Assembly (NCBI GenBank): GCA_037043455.1 | Contig: JAWPHD010007166.1 | Location: 1-64,000 of the forward strand | Direction: 5' to 3' | Source of the DNA: Cyrtodaria siliqua | Taxonomy: Eukaryota; Mollusca; Bivalvia; Adapedonta; Hiatellidae | Length of the DNA: 64,000 nt | Shown: positions 1-11,705 of the stretch, in pieces | How the letters are laid out: the number at the start of each line of letters is the position of its first letter | Numbering within the stretch: position 1 is the first letter of the stretch | Made by a program: the position numbers and the translations under genes | Notes under the pieces: generated by a model | Told to the model about the DNA's origin: nothing | What the model saw: only the letters and a program-made list of their open reading frames with translations | The model's database searches: none

Positions 1-1020
1 GTTTTACAGTTTTGAACCTATATTGCGGAATTCATATTTCCATATAAAGTCAGTGACCTTGACCTTTGACCCCAAAAGCAATAGGGTCCCTGCTTTCAAC
101 AAGGGTGATGAACCTTTGAAATTTCATGAATGTAGGTCTTACGGTTTTGAAGTTATCATGTGGAATTCATATTTCCATATAAGGTGACGGTGACCTTGAC
201 CTACTGACCACAAACACATTATGGTTTCTCCACTCACCATGGGCAATGTATGTATTAGGTTCTAAAAGTGTAGGTGTTTCAATTTTGTAGTTATCATGAG
301 GAATGCATTCTATGAGTGACCTTGACCTTTGACCTACTGACCCAAAAGCAATAGATTTCCTCCTCTCACCTAGGATAATGTACCTCTGACGTTTTATGAG
401 TGTAGGTGTTACATTCCAACCCGAGGTATAAGTGTGTTTAACGATTAAAACACTTATACCGAGGTTTGGAAATACAGTTTTGAAGTTATTGTGTGGAAGG
501 CATATTTCCTTAATAAGTGTGGGTGTTACGGTTTTGAAGTTATTATGTGGCATTCATATTTCCATATAAGTGACCTTGACCTTTGACCTACTGGCACCAA
601 ATGCGATAGAATTCCTCGCATCTATGGCTATGTACCTATGAAGTTTTATAAATGTAGGTTTTATGGATTTGAAGTTACTGTGCAGAATGCACATTTCCAT
701 ATAAGGTCACCATGACCTTGACCTTTGACCTACTGGCTCCAAAAACAATAGGGTTCCTACTCTCACCTAGGGCAATGTAATTATGAAGGTTCATGAGTGT
801 AAGTGTTATGGTTGTGAAGTTATTGTGCGGAATGAGTATTTTCATATAAGGTTACCGTGACCTTGATCTTTAATCTACTGGCCCCAAAAGAAATAGGGTT
901 TCTCCTCTTACCTAGTGCAATGTACCTATGAAGTTTCATGAGTGTAGGTGGTATCGTTTCGAAGTTATCGTCCGGAATGCATTTTCCTATATAAGGTCAC
1001 GATGACCTTGATCTTTGACA
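1..1020. repeat. Degenerate ~180-bp tandem repeat (GACCTTGACC type)
   Basis: About five to six diverged copies of a roughly 180-bp unit. Each holds GTGACCTTGACCTTTGACC, a 'caatagggtt' stretch, 'caatgtacctatgaag', 'tgagtgtaggtgttacggtt' and 'tccatataaggtca'. I recall this dispersed tandem family as common in bivalve assemblies. A 128-codon open frame runs across it on the minus strand but only reflects the repeat. No gene is visible here. Confidence 0.85.
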
Positions 1021-1750
1021 TTTTCAGAAAAAAACAAGGGCCATAACTCTGGTCTTACTGAAACAATTTAGCTGGTTTTCAAACTTGTCGAGGCTTTCAT
1101 TAGTATTAACCATCTGTGCAAGTTTGGTAAATATCAAATAATAAATGAAAGTGCTAGTGTTCAGATGGCAACATAATGCATTTTTCCGGAAAAACAAAGG
1201 CCATAACCTCGGTGTAACTGATCCGATTTGGCTGGTTTTCAAACTTTTTAAAGCCTTCAATGATATTAACAATCTGTGCAAGTTTGGTAAATATAAAATC
1301 ATAAATGAAGGTGCTAAGAGTGTTCACAAGACAGAAAGGTATTATTCTGGGGGAAAAACAAGGGCCATAACTCTGGTGTTACTGATCCAATTTAACTGGT
1401 TTTCGAACTTGTCCAAGCTTTTATTGGTATTAGCAATCTGTGCAAGTTTGGTAAAGATCTAATAATATATGAAGGTGCTAGAGTGTTCACAATGCAAAAA
1501 TTGCATTTTTCAGAAAAGAAACAAGGGCCATAACTCCGGTGTTACTGATCCGATTTGGCTGGTTTTCGACCTTATCCGAGCTTTCATTGATATTAACAAT
1601 CCGTGCAAGTTTGGTAAAGATCAAATAATAAATGAAGGTGTTAGAATGTTTACAAGGCTTAATATGGCATTTTTCAGCAAAACAAGGGCCATAACTCCAG
1701 TGAAATTAATCCGATCTGGCTGGTTTTCGAACTTGTCCGAGATCGACCTG
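1021..1750. repeat. Degenerate ~160-bp tandem repeat (GGGCCATAACTC type)
   Basis: Four to five diverged units of about 160 bp. Each carries 'caagggccataactc', 'gttactgatccgatttggctggtt', 'ttgatattaacaatctgtgc' and 'aagtttggtaaagat'. It abuts the previous array and is another repeat I associate with bivalves. Open frames of 90-124 codons here follow the repeat and show no domain. Confidence 0.85.
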
Positions 1751-2129
1751 ACACACATACGCCCAGGCCTAATATTCATCAAACTTTTGAGCACAAGAAC
1801 TCAGACTCGACTCAAAATCTCATTTTCTTTTAAATCAAAATAAAAACAATTATACAAGCAAATTACTATATTTGATTACAGAAACGAGTAATTTGAAAGG
1901 TAATTTAACAGAAAATGTCTGAAAATCACAATTCTTACCCATACTTTTGTGATTATAGGGTTTGCAAAAAAAAATGAGATTTTGAGTATGAGTCTGATTC
2001 TTGTGCTCAAACATTTGATGAATTTAGGCCCTGATGACCGTGTGATCTCTAAGTCAAGATCCGTAAATGTTCTCTTCAAATACCAGATCGTTCTGTGGCA
2101 GCCCATCTTTTAAAAAATACCCACAACCT
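1751..2129. other. Unassigned spacer
   Basis: No gene or clear repeat border is seen. One internal match exists: 'tgagcacaagaactcagactcgactcaaaatct' near 1791 and its reverse complement near 1975-2010 form an imperfect inverted repeat of about 30 bp. This may be the ends of a small foldback element of about 230 bp. Confidence 0.4.
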
Positions 2130-2325
2130 ACTTTTGTGGTTAATATTGTTTCTGTATTGGCATTTTTGAAGAAGTAAAAAAGATATGTGTTACTTTTACG
2201 ATTAATATTGTTTCTGTATTATCGTTTTTGAAGAAGTAAAAAAGAGATGTGTTACTTTTACGATTAATATTGTTTCTGTATTGTCGTTTTTGAAGAAGTA
2301 AAAAAGAGATGTGTTACTTTTACGA
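2130..2325. repeat. 62-bp tandem repeat, 3 copies
   Basis: Three copies of a 62-bp unit built on 'attaatattgtttctgtatt', 'tttttgaagaagtaaaaaag' and 'gtgttacttttacg'. The spacing of 'tttttgaagaag' is 62 bp each time (about 2163, 2225, 2287). The last two copies are nearly identical. Confidence 0.85.
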
Positions 2326-2514
2326 TGATGCTTGCGTGTAGGTCACTTTCTCAAGCACTGTAACAGTATGCACCAGATATTTCAAACTCAATGTGACAGC
2401 AAATGTGGGTGTGACCATGACCCTCCGAGCAAAGGACAGATAACTTTTTTATATATTCAAGTTTTGCGTTTAGGGTCTTTTTCGCATGAACTGTATACAC
2501 TAGACAATTCATAC

Positions 2515-3390
2515 TGGGTTAGTGTTGTACTGGGTAGTAACTCTTGTACTGGGTAGTAACTCTTGTACTGGGTAGTAACTCTTGTACTGGGTAGTAACTC
2601 TTGTACTGAGTAGTAACTTTTGTACTGGGTAGTAACTCTTGTACTGGGTAGTAACTCTTGTACTGGGTAGTATCTCTTGTACTGGGTAGTAACTCTTGTA
2701 CTGGGTAGTAAACTCTTGTACTGGGTAGTAAACTCTTGTACTGGGTAGTAAACTCTTGTACTCTTGTACTGGGTAGTAAACTCTTGTACTGGGTAGTAAC
2801 TCTTGTACTGGGTAGTAAACTCTTGTACTGGGTAGTAAACTCTTGTAATGGGTAGTAAACTCTTGTACTGGGTAGTAAACTCTTGTACTGGGTAGTAACT
2901 CTTGTACTGGGTAGTAAACTCTTGTACTGGGTAGTAAACTCTTGTACTGGGTAGTAACTCTTGTACTGGGTAGTAAACTCTTGTACTGGGTAGTAACTCT
3001 TGTACTGGGTAGTAAACTCTTGTACTGGGTAGTAACTCTTGTACTGGGTAGTAACTCTTGTACTGGGTAGTAAACTCTTGTACTGGGTAGTAACTCTTGT
3101 ACTGGGTAGTAAACTCTTGTACTGGGTAGTAACTCTTGTACTGGGTAGTAAACTCTTGTACTGGGTAGTAACTCTTGTACTGGGTAGTAAACTCTTGAAC
3201 TGGGTAGTAACTCTTGTACTGGGTAGTAAACTCTTGTACTGGGTAGTAACTCTTGTACTGGGTAGTAACTCTTGTACTGGGTAGTAAACTCTTGTACTGG
3301 GTAGTAACTCTTGTACTGGGTAGTAACTCTTGTACTGGGCAGTAAACTCTTGTACTGGGTAGTAACTCTTGTACTGGGTAGTAAACTCAA
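2515..3390. repeat. 19/20-bp minisatellite (CTGGGTAGTAACTCTTGTA)
   Basis: About 44 head-to-tail copies of a 19-bp unit, or 20 bp where an extra A gives 'gtaaactc'. The two lengths are mixed along the array, which lets the minus strand stay open for 293 codons (repeats such as LLPSTRVYYPVQE). The open frame reflects the absence of stops in the unit, not a gene. Confidence 0.95.
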
Positions 3391-3394
3391 CGTG

Positions 3395-3925
3395 ACTGTG
3401 TGACTTTTATTTAAAATCTCTCATAACATGATAACAGATGTATTTATAAGGATGTACATGTGTTCATTCTTGGAATCCTTATTGGAGATGTCTTCATACA
3501 AGATAACAAATATATTTATAAAGTTACATGTGTTCATTCTTGGAATCCTTATTGAAAATGTCGCCTAACATGATTACAAATATATTTATAAAGTTACATG
3601 CGTTCATTCTTGGAATCCTTAGTGAAAATGTCGCCTAACATGATTACAAATATATTTATAAAGTTACATGCGTTCATTCTTGGAATCCTTAGTGAAAATG
3701 TCTCTGACATGACAACAAATAAAATATATTTATAAAGTTACAGGTGTTTATTCTTGGAATCCTTAGTGAAAATGTCTCTAACATGACAACAAATAAAATA
3801 TATTTATAAAGTCACATGCATTCATTCTTGGAATCCTTATTGATGTCTTGTCTTGTAAAATGACGACAAATGTATCTATAAATATGTACATGCGTTTATA
3901 TATGTCTCATAACATGGTAACAAAT
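3395..3925. repeat. 70-bp tandem repeat, ~7 copies
   Basis: The unit includes 'acaaatatatttataaagtt', 'acatgcgttcattcttggaa' and 'tccttagtgaaaatgtc'. Two adjacent copies at about 3550-3690 are nearly identical at 70-bp spacing; the outer copies vary in length. It directly follows the 19/20-bp array. Confidence 0.85.
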
Positions 3926-4149
3926 GTATTTAACTATTTAAGCTTATTTATTTTTAACACATTAGATCAGCAAGTAATTAAGGAAACTAACTAAAGAACA
4001 GAAACTTTCAACTATCCCAGCATTAAAAAAAGATGGGCTTGCAATAATGGGAAAAATGTCTACAGCCATCATGAGCTCCACTTTATTAAAAGGTGCCTTC
4101 AAAGCCATAGAAATGAAGCTATAAAGCTGCCTCTTCTCATTTCAAACCA

Positions 4150-4400
4150 TTCAGGCTCGTATTGGAAAACAATGCTATATTTCCGCTGGCGGCATTGCTC
4201 CCGGACTTGTACTGGAGAACAATGCTTTTTTATCCCTAACAGCGTTTCTCCCCGACTTGTACTGGAGAACAATGATACATTTCGCTAGCGGAGTTGCTAC
4301 CCAACTTGTTACTGGAAAACAATTTATGCTATCCTTTCAACAGTGGCGTTGCTCCCCGACTCATTCCGGAGAACAATGCTATCATTTCGCTAGTGTGGTG
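4150..4400. repeat. ~58-bp tandem repeat downstream of the BTB gene
   Basis: About four diverged units with 'ccgacttgtactggagaaca' and 'atgctatcatttcgctagcg'. They lie just 3' of the BTB gene in its direction of transcription. Read on the minus strand, a unit gives SEMIALFSS, close to SEMDALFSR in the BTB protein (codons near 4606-4655). The array may have arisen by amplification of that coding segment. Confidence 0.7.
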
Positions 4401-4498
4401 CATGTTTACAATCTTGATCCTTTCAAGTTGTCGACCTGTCTTCACACCTGTCAGGGTTCTTCACAGACTGTTCCTTACAAGTACATGTACTATTGCAA

Positions 4499-5557
4499 TC
4501 AAATTGCCACCACAAGTACATGTACTATTGCAATCACCTTGCCGCCTGAAATGTATGGGCTATCATCAGCAGCTACATTCTTCATTTCAAAACAGTCAGG
4601 AAAGCGCTTCTTCGGGTACATTCTTGAAAACAATGCATCCATTTCACTCAAATCGGCCTCTTCATTTGGTGCATATTTACAGTAGGTTTTCAAATATGCT
4701 TTAGCTCTGAAAGTGAAGAAATCATCATTCGCAACTTTGCGTATTAACGAAAAACGATAAAACGTTTGACATTTTGATAGCTTTGCTGCAAGTAACCAAG
4801 TACCACCCATCAATTCTGCAGGAGCAGATTTTAGTTTGTCTTGTGGTCTAGGATAAAGGTGTATATCTAATTTAATAACTGCCTCTGGTATTTGACTAAT
4901 AAAACGAGAGCAATCGTACAATTCCAAGCGTTCAACTGTCAACTGCTGCTTTGATACCAATGCTGCTATCATTTTGTCCTGAATTTTGCATTTAACACCG
5001 AGTGGTATGGGACAATATGCCTCGCCAAGTTCAAGCTGTCTGGGGTTCCTTTCACTGACAATGGAGATGCACTTTTCCTCAAGGGAGTTAAAGTCGTAAA
5101 GGCATGCCATGTTTATATATTGGAAAAGACGTTCAGTGGTGGACAATTTGGTTACAGAATGTAACAGCACTTCCTTACATTTTGTGATCATTAGTTCTAC
5201 TTGGTATTCGTCTGCTAATGGGAGAACTACACACACATTTTCTTCCGTAACCTCCCTTGAACTGCTAGGATAAATACATTGCAAGAATTCAACAACATCG
5301 TCATATTTCTTTCCTGGCAGGGGGATTTGCCATTGGGTTTTCTCCTTGAAACATGACTCGAACATTCTGGCAAATACAGGAGAAACATATGCAAGAATAG
5401 CTTTATTAACATACAGATTCTTGTCTTCAACTATTAGCATCAGATCTTCTTTCCAAGTTTTGACTGAAAAGGGTTCAATTTTTTCCAAATCTGAAGCCTT
5501 TGCGGTTTCAACACTTGTAAGGTCATCACTCTCTGCTCTCCTTTTCCTTGAAGCCAT
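4499..5557 (-). CDS. BTB/POZ-BACK domain protein
   Basis: A 352-residue protein read from the ATG at 5557. Residues about 28-130 form a BTB/POZ fold: VEDKNLYVNKAILAYVSP then VFARMF, followed by a YDDVVEFLQCIYP strand-helix and LPLADEYQVELMITKC. A BACK-like helical region follows to about residue 220. BTB proteins dimerise and often serve as cullin-3 substrate adaptors; nothing here shows the target. An upstream in-frame ATG at 5605 is rejected because a good 3' splice site (TTTTCTCAG) ends at 5573, 15 nt before ATG 5557, so an upstream untranslated exon is likely. The N-terminus is basic (ASRKRR). The C-terminus ends in a hydrophobic VIAIVHVLVVAI tail encoded within a local duplication (gtacatgtactattgcaatc, twice at 4479-4535), so the original stop may have been altered. 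It looks intact and is the most convincing single-exon gene here. Confidence 0.85.
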   Translation of the reverse strand: MASRKRRAESDDLTSVETAKASDLEKIEPFSVKTWKEDLMLIVEDKNLYVNKAILAYVSPVFARMFESCFKEKTQWQIPLPGKKYDDVVEFLQCIYPSSSREVTEENVCVVLPLADEYQVELMITKCKEVLLHSVTKLSTTERLFQYINMACLYDFNSLEEKCISIVSERNPRQLELGEAYCPIPLGVKCKIQDKMIAALVSKQQLTVERLELYDCSRFISQIPEAVIKLDIHLYPRPQDKLKSAPAELMGGTWLLAAKLSKCQTFYRFSLIRKVANDDFFTFRAKAYLKTYCKYAPNEEADLSEMDALFSRMYPKKRFPDCFEMKNVAADDSPYISGGKVIAIVHVLVVAI

Positions 5558-5689
5558 ATTTCTACGAGTTGCCTGAGAAAATAAGAACAAAACATTATTG
5601 GTCAATACAGGAATACCATGGCATGTATAATTTGACTACCCTTTTGGTATACGTTATTACTTTGCCAAAGTGTCCGTCAATCATAACAA

Positions 5690-8235
5690 TGGCCCGTATT
5701 GTTCTACTTGCTATAGGGCCCGTATTGTTCTACTTGCTATAGGGCCCGTATTGTTCTACTTGCTATAGGGCCCGTATTGTTCTACTTGCTATAGGGCCCG
5801 TATTGTTCTACTTGCTATAGGACCCGTATTGTTCTACTTGCTATAGGGCCCGTATTGTTCTACTTGCTATAGGACCCGTATTGTTCTACTTGCCATAGCG
5901 CCCATATTGTTCTACTTGCTATTAGGCCTATATTGTATTGTTCTACTTGCTATAGTGCCTGTATTGTTCTACTTGCTATAGGGCCTGTATTGTTCTACTT
6001 GCTATAGTGCCTGTATTGTTCTACTTGCTATAGGGCCCATATTGTTCTACTTGCTATAGGGCCAGTATTGTTTTACTTGCCCTAGGGCCCCTATTGTTCT
6101 ACTTGATATGGGGCCCATACGGTTCTACTTGCCATAGGGCCCGTATTGTTCTACTTGCTATAGCGCACATATTGTTCTACTTGCTATAGGGCCCGTATTG
6201 TTCTACTTGCTATAGGGCCCGTATTGTTCTACTTGCTATAGGGTCCGTATTGTTATACTTGCTATAGGGCCCGTAGTGTTCTACTTGCTATAGGGCCCGT
6301 ATTGTTTTACTTGCTATAGGGCCCGTATTGTTCTATTTGCTATAGGGCCCGTATTGTTATACTTGATAAAGGGCCCGTATTGTTCTACTTGCTACTTGCG
6401 CCCGTCTTGTTCTACTTGCTATATGGCCCGTATTGTTCTACTTGCTATATGGCCCGTATTGTTCTACTTGCTATACGGCCCGTATTGTTATACTTGCTAT
6501 ATGGCCCGTATTGTTATACTTGCTATATGGCCCGTATTGTTCTACTTGCTATACGGCCCGTATTGTTCTACTTGCTATACGGCCCGTATTGTTATACTTG
6601 CTATATAGCCCGTATTGTTATACTTGCCATAAGGCCCGTATTGTTCTACTTGCCATATGGCCCGTATTGTTCTACTTGCCATAGGGCCCGTATTGTTCTA
6701 CTTGCTATATGGCCCGTATTGTTCTACTTGCCATAAGGCCCGTATTGTTCTACTTGCCATATGGCCCGTATTGTTCTACTTGCCATAGGGCCCGTATTGT
6801 TCTACTTGCCATATGGCCGTATTGTTCTACTTGCCATACGGCCGTATTGTTCTACTTGCCATAGGGCCCGTATTGTTATACTTGCCATAAGGCCCGTATT
6901 CTTATACTTGCCATACGGCCCTTATTGTTCCACTTGCCATAAGGCCCGTATTGTTCTACTTCCTATACGGCCCGTATTGTTATACTTGCTATATGGCCCG
7001 TATTGTTATACTTGCCATAAGGCCCGTATTGTTCTACTTGCCATATGGCCCGTATTGTTCTACTTGCCATAGGGCCCGTATTGTTCTACTTGCCATATGG
7101 CCCGTATTGTTCTACTTGCCATAAGGCCCGTATTGTTCTACTTGCCATATGGCCCGTATTGTTCTACTTGCCATAGGGCCCGTATTGTTCTACTTGCCAT
7201 ACGGCCGTATTGTTCTACTTGCCATACGGCCGTATTGTTCTACTTGCCATAGGGCCCGTATTGTTATACTTGCCATAAGGCCCGTATTCTTATACTTGCC
7301 ATACGGCCCTTATTGTTCTACTTGCCATAAGGCCCGTATTGTTCTACTTCCTATACGGCCCGTATTGTTCTACTTGCCATAAGGCTCGTATTGTTCTACT
7401 TCTTACACGGCCCATATTGTTATACTTGCCATATGGCCCATATTGTTCTACTTGCTATAGGGCCCGTATTGTTATACTTGCTATACAGCCCGTATTGTTA
7501 TACTTGCTATAGGGCCCGTATTGTTCTTCTTTCTATAGGGCCCGTACTGTTCTACTTGCTATACGGCCCGCACTGTTCTACTTGCTATAAGGCCCGTATT
7601 GTTCTACTTGCTATAGGGCCCATATTGTTCTACTTGCTATAGGGCCCGTATTGTTCTACTTGCTATACGGCCCGTATTGTTCTACTTGCTATAGGGCCCG
7701 TATTGTTCTACTTGCTATAGGGCCCGTATTGTTCTACTCGCTAAAGGGCCCGTATTGTTATACTTGCTATACGGCCCGTATTGTTCTACTTGCTATAGGG
7801 CCCGTATTGTTCTACTTGCTACACGGCCCGTATTGTTCTACTTGCTATACTACTTGCTATACGGCCCGTATTGTTCTACTTGCTATACGGCCCGTATTGT
7901 TCTACTTGCTATACGGCCCGTATTGTTCTACTTGCTATAGGGCCCGTATTGTTCTACTTGCTATAGGGCCCGTATTGTCTACTCTACTTGCTATATGGCC
8001 TGTATTGTTCTACTTGCTAAAGGGCCCGTATTGTTCTACTTGCTAAAGGGCCCGTATTGTTCTACTTGCTAAAGGGCCCATATTGTTATACTTGCTATAC
8101 GGCCCGTATTGTTCTACTTGCTATACTACTTGCTATACGGCCCGTATTGTTCTACTTGCTATACGGCCCGTATTGTTCTACTTGCTATACGGCCTGTATT
8201 GTTCTACTTGTTATATGGCCCGTATTGGTCTACTC
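5690..8235. repeat. 26-bp minisatellite, ~98 copies
   Basis: Unit GGGCCCGTATTGTTCTACTT plus GCTATA, 26 bp. Variants replace 'gctata' with 'gccata' or 'gctaaa', and C with A in 'gttatac'. Because 26 is not a multiple of 3, each open frame cycles through all three phases and gives a 26-residue repeat (ARIVLLAIGPVLFYLL, YGPYCSTC). A block at about 6745-7070 recurs at about 7133-7385 (offset 388 bp, about 15 units), so the array also grew by block duplication. It lies upstream of the BTB gene start, probably in its first intron or promoter. Confidence 0.95.
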
Positions 8236-8960
8236 GCTAAATAGTTGGATAGACCTTCCAGGTAAGGAGCTGAAACTTTGTAGGATGAGAGGATGTCAAT
8301 AAATGTCGGAAATTTGACCTTCACCTTTAAAGTAGCTATCCCGTCAACAAGAGCCAAATTTTACAAAAGGTGTACACCATTTCTCAGCCAACTGACGACG
8401 ACGTATGCATACTCCTCAAAAAGAGTTCAGGACTGCAAGAATATTTCTCCAATTGACTACATACCATTTTCAAATGTGTAAGCAATGTCACATTAAACTG
8501 GACATTGTTAGGTCTTCTGCATTAGATGAAAGAACAAAATGTTGATATACATTGTTCTGCTAATTAAAAAGAGGTTTTTGATAATTTCTAAAAATCATTA
8601 ATTTTCCCCAAAACAACAATACTAAAAGTTTTAATATGTTTTGTCAATTCATTCATTACGTTCAATCACTACCAATGGAACTATGGACGCGAAATTTTGA
8701 TTTTCCCCCAAAATTGACTAACCTTTGACAGTTTAAATGCATACACCGAACAGTCTTGAACAACGCTGATTTTTTATCCAATCCAAATGTGAAGTAAATT
8801 TTTAAGACCTAGTTGCATATTTGGCACTGTACGCTTATCTGAAGAGTTATTCTAAAGAAAATGGTGACATGTGTTTGTTAAGGAATCAATAGTCATGAAA
8901 ATAATATGAAATGACATTTTTGGGTGAAAAAAAACAATTATTTTTGGTGTAGAATGTTCC
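8236..8960. other. Unassigned intergenic sequence
   Basis: The first part (about 8240-8330, 'ggatgtcaataaatgtcgga') resembles 10470-10570, so it is a dispersed repeat fragment. The rest is AT-rich with no gene, domain or clear repeat border that I can see. Confidence 0.4.
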
Positions 8961-8965
8961 TACTG

Positions 8966-9160
8966 TAAGGCCAAACAAAATAGTATGTGTGGTTCAGGTA
9001 ACACTGGCAAAAAAAATAGGGTAGGTAGGTATTTTTTGGCATTATCAACAAATTTTTTTTTTTAATTTTGAAATTTTTGTATAAAAAGTTTTAGGGTCGG
9101 CCCCTTAAAATAGGGTCAGTCGGGTTACCTGAACCACACATATTTTTTTATGTGGCCTAA
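8966..9160. mobile_element. TIR element (MITE), ~195 bp
   Basis: The ends are inverted copies: 'tatgtgtggttcaggtaac' near 8983-9002 and 'gttacctgaaccacacata' near 9124-9142, extended outwards by ggcca/tggcc. The interior has 'atagggtaggtaggtatttt' and no coding capacity. Its layout resembles the element at 25683-25902, with other terminal bases, so the two may be one non-autonomous superfamily. Confidence 0.8.
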
Positions 9161-9570
9161 AGAATACAGAAACACGAAACAGTTTCCATTTTTGGAATAC
9201 AATGTGTATTTAAACGTGTGCGATGATGCAAACTTTAAAATTATTGAAATAAAGAAGGGATGGTCCTTAAATTAACTTATTTTGAGGAGTATATATAACT
9301 TACATATTTTGAAAATTTATACAAACACAATAAACAAATATACACGGTTATAACCAGCCAGGCCAAACCCCAAAACTGGAGGGTCGAATTAAGAGTTACC
9401 AACTCATAATTCACTTTACGCATATTAAATCACAGGTCTTTTAAGAACCCATAAACAAATCTATACTTTTATTTGGCACATATACATATGACCAGAACAC
9501 CTGGATGGAGTTTTGATAAACAATTTCGTAGTGCAATTTTTGCCGTTACTTGGCGGGTTAGTTTCTTTAA
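9161..9570. other. Unassigned AT-rich spacer
   Basis: No gene, repeat unit or inverted repeat is recognised in this stretch. Confidence 0.4.
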
Positions 9571-9574
9571 GTTC

Positions 9575-10480
9575 AAGGTCATGTCTTACAGTCAAAGCTC
9601 TAACCTTAAACAGTTACGTTTTTCATAACCTGTGACTGTTATTAAAAAAACAACTAAAACTGGGATAGTAACCAAAGCAGTTACTACCACAAAATCATTC
9701 AAGTTTAGATGCATTCTATCTTCTGTACAGAAATTTTCCCTATATTATTTATTAAAGTGCCAACTGTTTACAACAATCTACATGTAATACAACATTAAAG
9801 CAATATTAGTTAAACAGCCAGCCTGCAGAGGCTTACAAAGCACTATCATTTTAACAAATTATGTTCAATGAGTGTTTATTTCATTGCCATCTTCCTGGCA
9901 ATATTAACTGTTACAAACGTTCGGTTTAACCAACGTATTACTCAATTGATTGAAACTCTGTTATTGTATAACTGTTCCTTGTATAGTTATAATCAGTTCC
10001 TATATAATGATTTCACAGCATGGAATATATATATATTATTTTCTCCAGGTAGGGTGATTATACAACTTTACAACCATGCAATAAAATTCTATGAGCATCC
10101 ATGAAAATCTAATGCGCAAGGCCTCTCAAGTTACCTACTGTTATGCAACAAAATTCATTAAAAATCATTTTGTAGGCACCAACATGACAATTAGTGAACA
10201 CCAGCTAATTGGATCTTGATGAAGATGTATTTATCCTTAATAATAATTATTCAGACATAAATAAACACTGCAAATTTGTCAACTATTTCGATTTATTAGC
10301 AAATGATCTTGGTAACTGATTTAGGTTACCAGTGGTTATTAGGGAAAAGTATCTGTTACTCTAAACCAAAGGGAAATAATTTATAATTTGGCATTTTAAT
10401 AACTTCCAGCAGTTATAAAACTTGTAACTGTTTACGGTTAGAGCTTTGACTGTCTTAGTTTTAAACAGAAAAAGGGCTTG
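9575..10480. mobile_element. Possible foldback element, ~900 bp
   Basis: 'cagtcaaagctctaacctta' with 'aacagttac' near 9590-9625 is matched in reverse complement near 10420-10455 ('gtaactgtttacggttagag', 'ctttgactgt'). Further inward matches occur around 'gttattaaaa' and 'agtaac'. The interior is AT-rich and holds no credible gene. Confidence 0.5.
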
Positions 10481-10773
10481 AAAGACCGTTTGCGATAGAA
10501 AGCTGAGACTTGGCAGGAAGCTTGGCCAGGATGAGGGGATGTCAATAAATATCTAAAATTTGACCAAGGTCAAGACTTAAGTTAGGTATATATATTGCAG
10601 TATAGTTTACCTTATATAAGTTGTCTCTATAAATTATCGAACTAGCATTATGTTCTTCCATGTATTAATTAGAGACTAGTGTTTTTTAACAAACATTTAG
10701 AAATAAATGCACATATATTTTCAGTTTTGACTCTGGGTTAAGTATTATTTTTACTACCTGCATATCATCATGC

Positions 10774-10783
10774 TTGTGTGTGT

Positions 10784-10814
<31 letters not shown>

Positions 10815-11395
10815 AGCGGGGGGGGGGGAAGCGGGGGGGGAGGGGGTAGGGGTGATGGAGTGGGGGGGTGGGAGGGGGGTACATGCTGACCCTAAAATGC
10901 ACCAGAAGTCACATACGAGCGTTTATTTTTATATTTTTAAATTTCGGACCCCAACCACGTAATAATTGAGATTTTGGTCACGCTACGCCCCTATGAATTA
11001 CCATAGGCAGACAAACAGATAGACAGACGGTGCTATGTACTGTACAACATTTTCTGAGTTTTATCAGTTCACAAAGCATTGCTTGTTAGTGCGTTTAGAC
11101 TTACCTTTTTTTTTAAGGTATAGGATTGGGGGGGGGGGGGGGGGGGGGGGTTACATGCTGACCCTAAAATGCACCAGAAGTCACGTACGAGCGTTTATTT
11201 TTATTTTTTTAAATTTCGGACCCCCACCACGTAAATAATTGAGATTTTGGTCACGCTACGCCCCTGTGAATTACCATAGGCAGACAAACAGATAGACAGA
11301 CGGTGCTATGTACTGTACAACATTTTCTGAGTTTTATCAGTTCACAAAGCATTGCTTGTTAGTGCGTTTAGACTTACCTTTTTTTTCTAAAGCAG
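10774..11395. repeat. 272-bp direct duplication with poly-G tracts
   Basis: Two copies start at 'acatgctgaccctaaaatgc' (10881 and 11153, offset 272 bp). Each is preceded by a long G tract (about 10785-10880 and 11130-11150) and runs through 'attgagattttggtcacgct', 'acgcccc' and a 'gacagacggtgctatgtact' segment to about 11117 and 11390. A reverse-oriented relative of the central part lies at 15562-15690. The long G runs are likely sequencing and assembly weak points. Confidence 0.85.
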
Positions 11396-11605
11396 ATCTG
11401 ACATGGACTGTAATTTTTCCTGGACATCGATATAAATGGCGATTCATTAATCAAGGGAGGTAACTAAGAAAGACTTACGTCACTGTCACAATCTATCAGT
11501 ATGGTGTTACAACCGTTATTCTATGGAGATGACATCATGTGGTCTACTGCTGTGGTTGTTCAATACAATTCTGGATACATCCTGAGGTATTCTTAATTAT
11601 GTTGT

Positions 11606-11705
11606 TTATATATATATATATATATATATATGTATAATCTGACTGGGACGTGGGGGATGACTATATATATATAATTACAGGGAGTACGACGTACTCCCTG
11701 ATAAT
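11606..11705. repeat. TA microsatellite and hairpin
   Basis: A (TA)n tract at about 11609-11632 is followed by a near-perfect palindrome at 11680-11700, AGGGAGTACG-A-CGTACTCCCT, a 10-bp stem with one central base. It may be an end of a small element; the rest of that element is not identified. Confidence 0.7.

Noticed and set aside
2509..3390. 293-codon minus-strand frame
   Set aside because: Pure 19/20-bp minisatellite.
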